Shown: positions 1-10,856 of the stretch, piece by piece
Numbering within the stretch: position 1 is the first letter of the stretch
How the letters are laid out: each line of letters starts with the position of its first letter
Assembly (NCBI GenBank): GCA_001599935.1
Contig: BCIJ01000008.1
Coordinates: 417,612-481,611 of the forward strand
Source of the DNA: Holtermannia corniformis
Taxonomy: Eukaryota; Basidiomycota; Tremellomycetes; Holtermanniales
DNA: 64,000 nt
Direction of reading: 5' to 3'
Notes under the pieces: model-generated
Told to the model about the DNA's origin: nothing
Seen by the model: the letters and a program-made list of their open reading frames with translations, nothing else
Database searches by the model: none
Program-made: the position numbers and the translations under genes

Positions 1-708
1 GGACGCATGTGCTCTTCGAACACCCAGACGCGATAGTGGCATAGCGTGAGCTGAGCTAGCCGTGGCAGATCGCGCAAAAGACGCGGGATCGGCGTCGAGC
101 TTCCAGCTGAGCTGAATGAGCTCTCGCAGATGATTGCCGATATACCCGAGTGCACGTCTATGACATCGGATCCGGCTTGAGCACGCAATGTGCTCTCAAC
201 ACGGCCGGTCGCTCAAGCCCCGTGCGCTGGCATAGTCCGCTACAGCGTTCTCCAAGTCGCAGTTGTTGGCAAAGCAAGCAGTCGCGCTGCTTTGTCGGTA
301 GCGTGATGAGGTCTGCGCTAGCTGTCCGCGTTCAGTTCAGGATCCGTGAGAAGGTTTCTTCTGCGGTCTCCTGGTTGCCTCGGGAATCGCGTCGCCGTAG
401 CGGCGATGATGTCTTTGACCGTGTTTGGATAACGCGACCTTTTGTGCGTTGGCCGCTCGTGTGAGGATACGCATGGTGTAGCCTTGAGCTGTGGCATCGA
501 TCGTTCAGAGTCGGGCATGACTCGGGGACCTTCGGGGCTAACAGCTCTCACTGTGCAATCAGTACTTTCGAGTGACAGGTAGCAATCACCCGAGAGGAGC
601 CAAGAAAGCCCGTCATCGATGATACCAAGCATCAGCATCCGCATCAGCCCCTATCGGTCCACCGTATCCTGCGTCTAATACTGTCGAACAAAGCTGACAT
701 GCGCCCAG
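1..708. other. Left edge, no gene resolved
   Basis: No reading frame here has recognisable homology. The 5' exons of the gene whose last two exons lie at 709-993 should be in this interval or to the left of the window, but I could not place them with confidence. An in-frame stop just upstream of 709 shows that the downstream exon must be entered by splicing; the sequence before it has a CTGAC branch-like motif and a CAG acceptor. Confidence 0.4.
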
Positions 709-993
709 TTCCACGAGGAGGAAGATGCACTCGGCATGTGGTCGCCTGATGTGCACAAGATTTCGGGCGGATCGGCGTTGGTACAGGTACGTATGCAGCC
801 AGCACATCTAGCCGCGAGCTCATCCCCGCAGATCGCAGTTGCATTCGCGGCCGTAGGTACCGTCGCATACGGTCTCTCCCTCGTCCGCCCAGAGCGACCC
901 GTCGCCAAGCGGTCTTACCCCTTTGGCGGGCTCGAAGCAGAGCTCGGCGGTCACAATGCCGCGACAAAGGAGTCGGAGCTGGACGAGGAGTAG
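709..993 (+). CDS. Probable complex I subunit NDUFB8-like (3' exons only)
   Basis: Two exons (709-786 and 832-993) joined by a 45-nt GT..AG intron give a C-terminal segment. It starts FHEEEDALGMWSPD, has one hydrophobic stretch (IAVAFAAVGTVAYGL), and then a conserved-looking PERP..YPFGGLEAELGG tail. The order of a W-S-P-D motif, one membrane span and a 'YP-x-x-x-L-x-x-E-x-GG' motif resembles the C-terminus of NDUFB8-type accessory subunits of mitochondrial NADH:ubiquinone oxidoreductase. That match is from memory of the family. The N-terminal part was not found. The gene converges on RAD2, whose stop lies only 60 bp away. It could instead be another single-span inner-membrane protein. Confidence 0.5.
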   Translation, partial: FHEEEDALGMWSPDVHKISGGSALVQVRMQPAHLAASSSPQIAVAFAAVGTVAYGLSLVRPERPVAKRSYPFGGLEAELGGHNAATKESELDEE

Positions 994-1053
994 TGGTTTG
1001 TAGACTTGCAGATGGATCGGACGAAAACAGCGCAGACAGTGCATCATCCCGCA

Positions 1054-4000
1054 CTAGTCGCTGACTTGGATAGAGGCGGGCGCTGAAGTCATTGTCGGCC
1101 CGCCCCTGCCTCTGCCTCTGCCTCGTCCACGCCCTCGCGCCTTGGGCTTGCCACGCGCAGGCAGCTCAGTCGAGGCTGCAGACGCGTCGTCGGCCGTCAC
1201 CGACCGCGTCGCTGATCTCGACTTGGTCCCTCGACCGCGTCCTCGCCCTCTCCCTCGCGGCTTGACCACAGCCCTCCGCTTACCACCTGCATCATCCGAA
1301 TCGTCCGAGTCGTCCGACTTGGAATCGGCAGACGTTGCGGGCGCACGCTTCCGCTTGCTCGTACCGTCCGAAACCATCGAAGCCGTACGTTTCGGCTTCT
1401 GACCCGTCCCGTTGCCCTTTGGATCCGTTTCGTCCAGACCGGCCATCATCACGCCCCAGCCGGCCGGCTGCTCGCCATTGATCTTGGCTTCGGCTTCGCG
1501 GTATTGCTTGATGACGGCTAGGAGGCGCTTGCTGACGTTGGCGGTCGTCCGCTGGCGTGCGACGTATGACCCCTGCCCTGCTGAGATGTCGAAAAAGGGA
1601 TCAAGCCGACCTTGCTTGGTCAACAAACCAGTCTGGGGTTGTCAGCTGTTTGCAGAGTATGACGGCGAGTAGACTGACACCGCGCTGAGCCAACCGCTGC
1701 ATGATCGGCCCCATTTCGTGATCGATCTTGGTGATCGACCAGGACAACTCGCGGTGAAGGAAACTATTCTGTAAGAGGCTGCCTACAAACTGCACGGCGC
1801 ACTCACGTTCGCAGCGCCGTCAGATCCGGAAAGCCCCAATTGAACGGCTCCTCCGAGGCATCGACTTCTGGGTACTTGTACGCGTCCCGCTGCACACGAC
1901 CGTAAGCAGTGACGCTAACATGGACCCGACACGCACCACAAGGACGTTGGGCCAGTCGGCGGTGAGGAAGATGACCGTCTCAAACCGTTTCTTCTACGAC
2001 AGCGTCAACGTTTGCCGTTAGTCGGAGACCTACTCACAAAGCTCTTCTTCCACTTGGTGTTCGTGTCTTCCTCGGTATCCTTGGCAGTCTGCACCCGCAT
2101 CCACCACGCTTTAAAGTCGTCCAGCCCGCGCGGGCCCGGAAAGTTGGCCATGAGTTCCATGGCTACCACGGGCCCGACGCCCGGCAAGCCAAGCGTGTAA
2201 TCACTTCCAAGAAGGTATGCGAGCGAGATCAGACGCTCGCGCGTCAAGCTCATTTCGCGGTCGAGGTCGGAAAGGAGAAAGCACTCTGCGTATTTGGCGT
2301 CGTTGAAGATGTTTTTGTAGCACTGCTTGCCACCAAACAGGAAGACATCCGAGTCGTCCGTGATGATGCCGTCGACGAGGTTGAGCTCGGCAAGTTTGGC
2401 GCACTGTGCTTCCGCTTCCATCGGAGCGGTGACGTAGGGTATGCCATAGTATCGCAAGAGTTCCTGCGCATGTCAGCCAAGCCATTGTGGATGCGTCACG
2501 CTTACCTGAGTCTGCAATACCATCGCCTGCGTAATCTCCTCCGAATCACGCATCGCCACCTTTTGTTGCGCATGCAGGACCCGCACCTCGTCGTCAATCT
2601 CCTCTCTAACCTTGTCAAGGTCACGATTCTGAATCTGTGCGACAAAGCGAGCATAATCGTCCTCTTCAGCTATCATGTCGACCCCGCCATCATCCTCGGC
2701 TAGCGGCGCTTGCGCGACCGGTTCGTTTCCGTTCCGGTCTTGCTCTTTTGGAGCCGGCGAGGGCGATTTACTCCACTCGAAGACTTCCTGCTCTGCCTCG
2801 CTCCCATCCTCGTCCTTGTCATCATCGATGATGACTGACCGGGCGTCGGAGTCATAGACCGAGTAGTTGCCGTCGCCTAAAGATGTTTGCCTGTTGATCG
2901 ATGGCGGTAAGCTGATTGGCTCAGGGGAGCCCTCCGGCGAGGTGACAAGATTGTCGTTTCCGGTATTCGGAAGCCCTGTAGATACCACTGGTGATGGTGA
3001 CCGGTGCGCGGGTATAGCAGGTTGCGGGTTTACTGCGATCGCCGGTGCTGATGCCGAGGCCGAGGCCAAGACTGATGCTGGTACTGGCACCGGTGCTGGT
3101 GCAGATCGGAGATCAGTCTCCTTGAGCAAGCCCCTGTCGCCAGGCGCACTCGCAAACATGACAGTGCGAGCGTTACGCGCATCTTCGTCTACCTGTCGTC
3201 GTTGCTTTCGCTTCTGCTCCGCTTGCTCATCCAAGAAAGCCTGAGCTCGAGCTTGTCGAATTGTGTCGATTGCTGTAGTACGGCTTGCGGGGACTTCGGC
3301 GGGTTTGTCAGCCGCCAAGGTGGTGATCTCAGCAGCGGGTGCCAATCTCAGTGGCGGTCGAGGAGGCGTCGGAACGCGTACTGGAGAAGGCGGCGACGGT
3401 GGCGGTGGGACGACCTCCATGAACTCGTCCTCGTCGCTGTCGTCTTGCACCTGCGCGATCCCATCTCTAGCCCGCCGAGCCGCCATGGTGGACGGACCAG
3501 GTCCAGCCTCTGAGCTCGCCGATCGCGAGCGGCCAGTGAAATCCAAGACTTCCGGATCGCTCACACTCTCCGAAGCGACGGCGATCGCGTCGGGCGGTTG
3601 CGGAGTCGTTGAAGCCGAAGGCTGCACCACGACTTCCTCCATTGATTCGTCATCAGAGTCGTTTTCGACACTGAGACCTCGGCTCTGCTGGCGACTCAAC
3701 GCCAATGCCCTCGCGAGCTCCTCGTCCGGTTCATCCTCATCTCCACCGAGTTCCCGGCGCTGCAACTCGAGTGCAAGGGCCTCGTCGTGTTCTGTCACGG
3801 TCATTGCTGCCGCTGGTACAGACTGGAAGAGCGGCTTCGATCCCGGTTCTCTTGCTTTGCCAAACGCCTTGATGGGGAGGTCGAGGGATGGTTTAGCTGC
3901 CGCTTTGGGTGCATACCGAGATGCGATGGCCGAGATCATTTCTTGGCGTCGGTGTTCTCGTAGATCCTCGTCGACTGGCGCACTGTGACCACCGTTAGTA

Positions 4001-5530
4001 TGCATCATCATCCCTGAGAGCGCGCACTGACCTCGGCAGCATCTCAAAGTCCTCATCGTCGTCATCACTGTCGTCATCCCGCCTCCTCTTACCCAAATAC
4101 CCATCACTACTAATCCTCGGCTTGGTCCGCGGCTTGATCTCCTTCTTGGGCGACTCGTCAATCTTGATCGGCTTGGCCTTGGTCCCCTGATCTCTAATCC
4201 CCAGGACCCAACCGCCGCCCTCCTCTTCCGACTTCTTGACCAGCACGTATTCACGGTTCCGCTCTGCCGCGACCCGGATCGGGATCGTAATGTTGGCTTT
4301 CCCAATCGTATCCGTGACGGTCAACAACTGCTGCGTGAGCGAGTTGCGCTGACTGAGCCCTTTGATCTGCGCTTTGGAGAAATCCATGGCGCTTGTCGAC
4401 GCCTGCAGCATCTTTGCGAGCCGCTGCGAGTTGGGCTGGCGCGAGCGGACACGCATATCGCCGACAAATTCGTACTGGACTTCGGTCGGTAGCGCGCGGA
4501 ACTCGGGGCTATCGAAATCGAGGTCGTCGAGCTGAGCCTCGTTGATGAAATGCTTCATCTCGTCTTCGGTCGCGAGCCGGTGATCAGGTTGCGCTTTGGC
4601 TGATTTCTCTTGAGCACGCGCGACGGCGCGTGCGCTGAGGGAGCCTTCGGGCAAGTCGGGTAACTGGTACGGATCAAAGTTGCGAAACTTTTTCCGCTTG
4701 GACGCGGGTGAGAGCTCGCGCTGTTCGCGATCGGTGTTGTGGCTTTTGGAAGTAGATTCCGCACGCTGCAGCGTCGGTCTGATCTCTGATGGATCGAGGC
4801 GGGGCCGCGAGGTCCCTTCGAGATCTTCGAGATAGACGGCGTTCTCGTCAATCTCGTCGCCCTCGTCTTCAGCATAGCGCGGATCGTTAGCAACGTCTGA
4901 CGCAGACTTGGCCGCGCGGCGTTCTTGCGCTCTGCACAGCGTTAGCGAGCGATTCGGCTGGGATCGTGCGCACTCTTTGGTTGCTTTCACGGCTTCTCGC
5001 CGCATCTGCGCTGCAAGCAGCTTCTTTGCCACGACGGTATGGTTGAGTGCAGCACCCGTCTTCTTGCGCTTGCGCTCGGCCTGTCCGTACGCGTCAGCTC
5101 TGATACGACGGCGAGTTTGCCACCGACAATCGTCTGCCGCTTGAGATTCGGCGCGCCGCCGTCAAAGACAAAGACGGGCTTGATCCCGTGAAAGAGTAGC
5201 TTGTTGATTCTCCGCAGAAATCCTGGCAGCAGTCAGCTGAATGGTCGATCACAACATGACACGCACCGAGGATATGTGCGTTGACAAGAGCTCGACCGTC
5301 TTTATCACGCATCGTCGCTTGGAACTGATGGCGTCAGTTAAACTCTCGACAGGGAAAAATCCAATAGACCTGATAGAGCCAGATGGAGCTGTCAATCGCC
5401 AGTCGCTTGCCCTCCATCGTCTCGATCCTGTACACTACGTCAGTGACGGTCGTCAGCTTGCACGCGTGCCGACTGACTTGACGGGTCGCGCAACCGGGTT
5501 CAAGAGCTGCCATAGGCCCTTGACACCCAT
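1054..5530 (-). CDS. RAD2: DNA repair endonuclease RAD2 (XPG/ERCC5)
   Basis: Structure-specific endonuclease that makes the 3' incision in nucleotide excision repair. The start is fixed by [10 protein letters not shown], the canonical XPG N-terminus. The N domain holds the acidic residues in [11 protein letters not shown] and [11 protein letters not shown] long acidic and Ser-rich spacer follows (about 1.9 kb of coding sequence), then the I domain with MEAEAQCA and [11 protein letters not shown] and the helix-hairpin-helix region [13 protein letters not shown]. Near the C-terminus QGRLDPFF fits a PCNA-interacting motif, followed by a basic tail with two runs of RG repeats. At least nine short introns are visible, one with a perfect TACTAAC branch site. 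Frames join across every intron I checked. It is divergent from DAD2, with about 215 bp between the start codons. Confidence 0.95.
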
Positions 5531-5745
5531 CTTGGGGGCTTAAGACGCGGGTTGAAGTGACAGAATGGACAGAATGAACACTCGTCGTACAGCAACGTCT
5601 ATGCGAGCAAGTCGTGACGTGTGCGGTTGTGCTGACTAATGACGTGTCTGTGTACTCACAGTGGATGGCGTATCAATTCCCAGCGCGAGGTTAAGCAGCC
5701 AACTTTACAAACGCGTCCGCCGCCGCAGGCCCATACCATCCCACC
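5531..5745. promoter_or_regulatory. Shared RAD2/DAD2 promoter interval
   Basis: The only sequence between the divergent RAD2 (minus) and DAD2 (plus) start codons is about 215 bp, so both promoters must lie here or overlap the neighbouring 5' ends. I see no clear TATA box or long repeat. Confidence 0.45.
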
Positions 5746-6353
5746 ATGGCAGCAACGCCGCCCAACCTGACGCCATCCCTCCAAATCCTCCTCGCAAAGC
5801 AGCAGGAACATGCAGGTCTCCAAGCGCTGCGCGAGGCGTCGGCGAATCTCGTCGAACGCGTCGAGGAGCTCGCCAAGATGAGTAATGTCATGGCGGATGG
5901 GGGTCAAGGTGCGTGCTGTGGTGTTGGTCGTGAGGCGGACATGTACCTCTGGAGCAACTGGGTATAGTGTACGCGTCTGCGAACTGCGTACGATGCGGTC
6001 TGACGGTAGACCGCGGGGAAGCGCTGGTTGACGCACAGGCCCGCGCTCAGATGATCCTGTTGCACAACGAGACCATCACTCACACTGCGTGCAGCAATCG
6101 GCAACGTGCTGAAAAACTGGCCTCAAGTGTTTTCCATCCTCAACCTGGTCGGTGAGTCACCGCACCGTTGCCTAGGCGCCAGCTGACATCAGACACGGCA
6201 CCGCCCGCTCCTTCGGACAGCGCGGTATCGCACCAGCAGACTGTGGAGGATGAAGAGCGTACGCTGCCGACGCTTGTGAGGCTGCCTTATGCGGACGCCG
6301 AGGTCGACGCGGGATCGCAAGCGCAAGTGGAGGGCACTGTCAAGGCGGCGTGA
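5746..6353 (+). CDS. DAD2: DASH complex subunit DAD2
   Basis: Small kinetochore protein of the DASH/Dam1 ring that couples chromosomes to spindle microtubules in fungi. Exon 1 encodes MAATPPNLTPSLQ and the family core LVERVEELAKMSNVMADGG. Joining 5908 to 6095 restores GGQAIGNVLKNW, as expected for the family. A third exon from 6193 supplies an acidic tail ending TVKAA. The first intron is about 186 nt, far longer than typical introns here, and runs from GTGCGT to TGCAG. No shorter splice keeps the conserved frame. About 125 residues in total, a normal size. Confidence is high because the motif is almost identical to other fungal DAD2 proteins. Confidence 0.9.
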
Positions 6354-6585
6354 AGGAGGCTTGGGGATTGAGATTGAGAGGCGTAGGAGCCGGTACGAGA
6401 CGGCGAGAATGGCGGCGCTGCGTATGCTCGCCAAGCGACCACCGGTGCACGTACGCCAAACGCGGCCGCATCTGGCTCGCCGACCGCATCTATGCCCCGC
6501 GCGACCAGTTCGATCGCAGTCAGAGTGCGTAGAGTTGTACCCGATGCCATTATTATAGTGCATAGCCCAATCTATGATCCCCAGC

Positions 6586-7509
6586 TCAGCCAAGGTAATG
6601 CCAAATGACCCAGAAGCTAAACAGTGTGAACGCTGCGCCAGCGCCAAAGATCCACGTATCCTGTTTACTAGGCCGAGTGAGCTCGAGTGTGCATCCAGGA
6701 CGATCAGTACCCACCTCCGCCTCTCGACCCAACCGATCGTCTCCCGACTCAGCCCAAGCGTGTTGGCTGCATCCAACAAGCGCCGCTTTGTGCCCTTGAG
6801 CATCCCCCTCTGCTCCACCAGGTTCTCCAACACGGCCCTGCCCTGCGCGATATACTGATCAATGTGGTTTTCAGATTCTTGCAGAAACGTGTGCTCGCGC
6901 AGCGCGTGGTGTGCTCGATCCGTCGGGTGGTTGGGCTGGTACAGCGGGTTGTTTGCGAACGGGGATTCGTGCACGGGACTGGGCGGGCCCTGGGTTACGG
7001 TCGAGGTGCGTGAGCGAAAGTTTCGTGTCGGTTTCGAAGACGTTGAAGATGACGAGGCAGACGTGAGGAGCTCGGTCCGGGCCTGGGTCGCGTCGTCAGC
7101 TCATGCTAGTACTGTACGCGCACAGACCTTGTCTTGGTTCTGTCGCTTTTGCCGCTCAAACTGCGCCTTGAGCTCTTTGTGATCATCCTGAAACTTTGCC
7201 AGTCTTCTACGCCCGTTGTCAGTCGACCTTTGGTTGACACGCGGCCTGCACGCACGTCAACGCCTTTTCCTTCTTGGTATCGATAAACTCTTGTTTGGCC
7301 ATCGACGCGATATCATCCATCGTTCGAGTGAGCGCCTGCAGCGTCGTCGTGATCTGGCCTGCGTGGCCCGGTCAGCACTGCACGATAGGACAGCACAGGG
7401 ACCGAGACGGACCTTGGACGCCGACTGCGCCGTCTCCGCCCTCCATCTTGGCCAGGTCGGCATTCAGGCTCGCGACCTGGCGGTTCCCCAATGAGAAGAG
7501 GGACTGCAT
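6586..7509 (-). CDS. BOS1: Golgi Qb-SNARE BOS1 (membrin/GOSR2 family)
   Basis: v-SNARE for ER-to-Golgi vesicle fusion. The start MQSLFSLGNRQVASLN gives the N-terminal helix. The SNARE motif is read as HTFLQESENHIDQYIAQGRAVL, then LVEQRGMLKGTKRRLLDAANTLGLSRE, with the polar layer region in NLVEQR. The last exon encodes one C-terminal anchor (FGAGAAFTLFSFWVIWHYLG) and the stop. Introns are short: one after GGDGAVGVQ, others in the middle, and one just before the membrane anchor. It faces DAD2 tail to tail, and its start is about 200 bp from the divergent lipase gene. GOSR2/BOS1 is preferred over GOS1 because of the KGTKRRLLDAANTLGLS signature. Confidence 0.85.
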
Positions 7510-7708
7510 GGCCGTGTGCTCTGCTACCGAGGGATGCTATGCTGATATCTAGCATTGTGCATAGACCTATAGTGCGGTGGTCACGTCACCCGTGGGAAAG
7601 TCGGTTCGCCACCCAACCCGCTCACAGCCACCGCGGATGGATCACAGTGCTTCTAACGGTCACTGCGGTGAATTCATAGTAGACAGAGCACCTGGAGTAG
7701 CAAGAACA

Positions 7709-9120
7709 ATGGCAGCGACATCAAAGACAGCTGCGCCAGGCGCTGAACAGGTAGTCGTCCAGAAAGAATGGGTGCTCGGACCAAAGGGGTTGCCGTTCTG
7801 GACAGTCAACGTGAGTATCGCCAGTGTGGACCGGACAGCTGCCCAAGCTACGAGATGGTTGACAAGCGTACTGACTACCCACTCATCGCTCAGTACAAAC
7901 CTAAAGACGTCCCGCCCAAAGCCCACGTCGTCTTTATCCACGGTCCGTCCTTGATCTCACCACACCCCGTCTGACCACCCTGCAGGCTTCGCAGAGCACA
8001 CGGCACGGTACAGCCACTACTTTACACTGCTAGCGGCGCCTCCATCAAGTCTCAGCATAACCGCGTTCGACCAGCGCGGCCACGGCGACACGGCGTTCAA
8101 CCCGCCCTCTCCAACGCATGAGCACGTCACCGCGTGGAAAGCGGCAGGAACCAAGGTCCAGCTCGGAGGCAATGGGAAACGGAGGAGTTCGTGGGCCGAG
8201 AACCTAGCGGATATCAATTTTTTCATCGAACGCGAGATCGAGGCCGCAAAGGGCAAACCCGTGTTCTTGTATGGGTTCAGTATGGTATGCCGTCACTGTG
8301 CGTCGCCGATGTGACGCTCACCGTGTCCAGGGCGGCGGTCTCGCATTGGCCTTTACGACGCGCGGAGCAAACAACAAGCAGTACCCTGTTCCCCTCCCTG
8401 TGACCGTCTCAAAGCTCGCAGGCGTCATTGCCGGCGGCCCACTCCTCCACCAAACCCACCCTGCCAACTGGCTCAAAGTCGCAGCGGGCACGCACGCCGC
8501 CAAACTGTTTCCCAACATGCTGATCCCCACCCCGCTCAACTATGCTGTGCGTTCCAGCCCGGTCCCGGTCCTAAACCTCGAAGAGCTGACTCCGCGGTAG
8601 CATCTATCGCACAATCCCGAATCAAACGAGAGCAACAAGGCCGATCCGCTCTGCGAGCAGACCGGCTCGCTCAAGCTTGTCTCGGACATGCTGGCCGGCG
8701 GCAAGACCCTAGTCGAACATGGCTCGCGGCAGTTTCCAAACCAATTGCCGTTATTGATCGTGCACGGCGGAGACGACCAGGTTGGTCTCGAGCTCACGGT
8801 GCAGACGTGTACGCTGACGACGTATCGCTCAGATCTGCGACCCGAAAGCGTCTCAGCGCTTTTTCGACAACGTAAAAGCTACCGACAAGCAGCTCAAGAT
8901 CTTGCCTGTACGTCCCGTCCGCCTGGTAAAGTCTCAGTGGAGCTAACGCCATTAGGGAATCTACCACGAGATCCACAACGAGCTCGAGCCGACGCCTTCC
9001 GACTGCGCCAAGCTCGTCTCGGCCTGGATCCACGATCATCTCGACACGGTGCCATCTGCCGCTCTGGTCCAGAGCGGGTCCGAGGTCTTGCCCGTCAACG
9101 CAGTCAGCAGCAAGCTCTAG
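7709..9120 (+). CDS. YJU3: Monoacylglycerol lipase (YJU3-like serine hydrolase)
   Basis: Alpha/beta hydrolase that splits monoacylglycerols into fatty acid and glycerol. Visible elements, in order: VVFIHGFAEHTARY (oxyanion-hole HG), AFDQRGHGDTAF, the nucleophile elbow YGFSMGGGLAL (GxSxG), the acid-residue region LLIVHGGDDQI, and the histidine in GIYHEIHNEL. These are the full triad of the monoglyceride lipase family. About eight short exons; introns fall inside HG|GF and right after GFSM. The start MAATSKTAAPG follows an in-frame open stretch, and this ATG is the first that leads directly into the conserved region. The C-terminus ends AVSSKL, with no clear membrane anchor. Confidence 0.85.
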
Positions 9121-9175
9121 TGTGATCACATCTGGACGTGTTTATAGTGTTTCTACTTTATGCATGCGATCTCTC

Positions 9176-10403
9176 TCACGCACCTCCCTCGAGCGGGATC
9201 CGCGCGAGGATCATCTTGCACGCAATCTCGAACAGGTAGTCTAGGCACTCTGCTTGCGTCTTTGCCTGTTCCCAAGTGTTGCCTGTGACATCAGCCCGCG
9301 CGCTGTATCCAGCAGCACAACCGACCCCAAACGTAAACACCATGGCGACGAACCAGCACGGCCGCCGCATCCGGCCAGCGCGCCATCGCATCCGCCATCC
9401 CGCCCGTCAGATCCTCCTCATCCGCAGTGTTCTCAATGATCGGCACTTCGAGCGTGTTGAAAAACGACAGCGTCTTGCCCGACCCGCCGATCCGAACGCC
9501 CTTGATCATCTCTTGGTGAGAGATCCGGAACGTGGGCGCATTGTGCGGGAGCAGCATGGTAAGCAGGACTGCGGGGCGTCAGATCGACGACAGCTTGGAT
9601 CGGGTGGGACTGACCGGCGTGCTGCGAGTGCGTGTGGATACAGGCTCCAGCGTTACGCATCGTGAATGCGTTCCAGAACAGCGGGGTACATGCTGACTCT
9701 TTCAATCCCTGTGAAGGCGCAGTGTTAGCGTACGGTCTGACCACTGGCCGAGTAGCGCCTGGCGTGGGTACCCACGGCTTTACTGGGGATCCGGAGGAAA
9801 TCACGCTTCGACCCCGGCTTGGGCACCGACGACTGAGCGAACGGGAGCACGAAAATGTGGGTTGGGAGGATGCGCTCTTTCTGGACGCCAGATGGAGCGA
9901 GATAGACGTGCTCGCTGTAGGTCTCGGATCAACTGTGCAGCTCGGCGGTGGGGGCGGACGTCGCCACTGACCCTTTGCGGATGCTGATGCCTGACCAGTG
10001 GTCAGTCTTGGACTAAATGGTATCGAGAGACGCGAATACGCACCACCGCCGGTACCCGTCACCCATCCGAGCTCTAACAAACCAATCAATCATGCATTCG
10101 ACACAAAGCAAGCACGCAGAGCTAGCTCACTGTAGAACTCGCGACACAGCTCCGAGATCAAGTTTGCAGGCTGAGATCACACAAGTCAGCTCCATTGCAG
10201 CCAGCCTACTGTCAGTCAACACTCACATGCTCTGGGTCATCGCTCGTCACGAGCGCTTCGGCCTCGTCTGGCGACAGTGGTTCAACAGCTTGCTTTTCCG
10301 GCTCTGGCTCTGCTTGTACCGGCTCTGACCGCTCAGATGTGATCGTGTTGGGATCCGCCAGAGCTTGACGAGCGTGTGCAAACGACTGAGCGACGAACGG
10401 CAT
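9176..10403 (-). CDS. MDE1: Methylthioribulose-1-phosphate dehydratase MDE1
   Basis: Class II aldolase-fold zinc enzyme of the methionine salvage pathway (second step after MTA phosphorolysis). The N-terminus [15 protein letters not shown] leads to SDDPEH, then [10 protein letters not shown], the signature opening of the family. Zinc ligands are visible in [10 protein letters not shown] (H-x-H) and in the later [41 protein letters not shown] is typical of MDE1/APIP. The last exon gives [17 protein letters not shown] and ends LEGGA. Exons are separated by short introns, including inside HSQHA. The stop lies 55 bp from the convergent lipase stop. Confidence 0.88.
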
Positions 10404-10856
10404 GCTTGGTGAGTTGAAACTACGAAACGTGCCAGGATGTTAACTTCCTCCAGCTTAAAATATGTGCAATCCGCACGCGAGTTTTTAAGCTTCAACCTGC
10501 ATGTATGGGCAAAGAGGCCATCCTCGTACGGTTGTGTGAACAAACTGAGCACTGTGATCAGTCTGGATGTACCATAGAAGCGGATGAACCAGTCTTGCAG
10601 CGTGTCGCTGAAGAGCAAGCTGCCAAAGGACTGGCGGTGGGTAGAGCACCACATGAAAGGGATGAAACACTCGATCCCAAACGCACAACGTTGGATCCGA
10701 TCGTCAGCTCAAGCATCTCGACTCCGGCTTTGGAACCAAGCGACGCACTCAGTAGTCGCTTCACAGCACGTACGCTCACGAGACGGCAAAGTGTTGCTCC
10801 TCCGCCGCGCTCTGCACCTAGCACGAGCCTGTCCATCAGCTTTGTCCCACTTTGCC
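10404..10856. promoter_or_regulatory. Divergent MDE1/APN1 promoter interval
   Basis: About 450 bp between divergent start codons. Open frames here have no homology and look like chance. No long repeat or TATA box stands out. Confidence 0.35.

Noticed and set aside
3263..3988. 241-residue plus-strand open frame
   Set aside because: Lies entirely opposite the RAD2 acidic spacer; Ser/Gly-rich composition mirrors the antisense of Asp/Glu/Pro codons. No homology.
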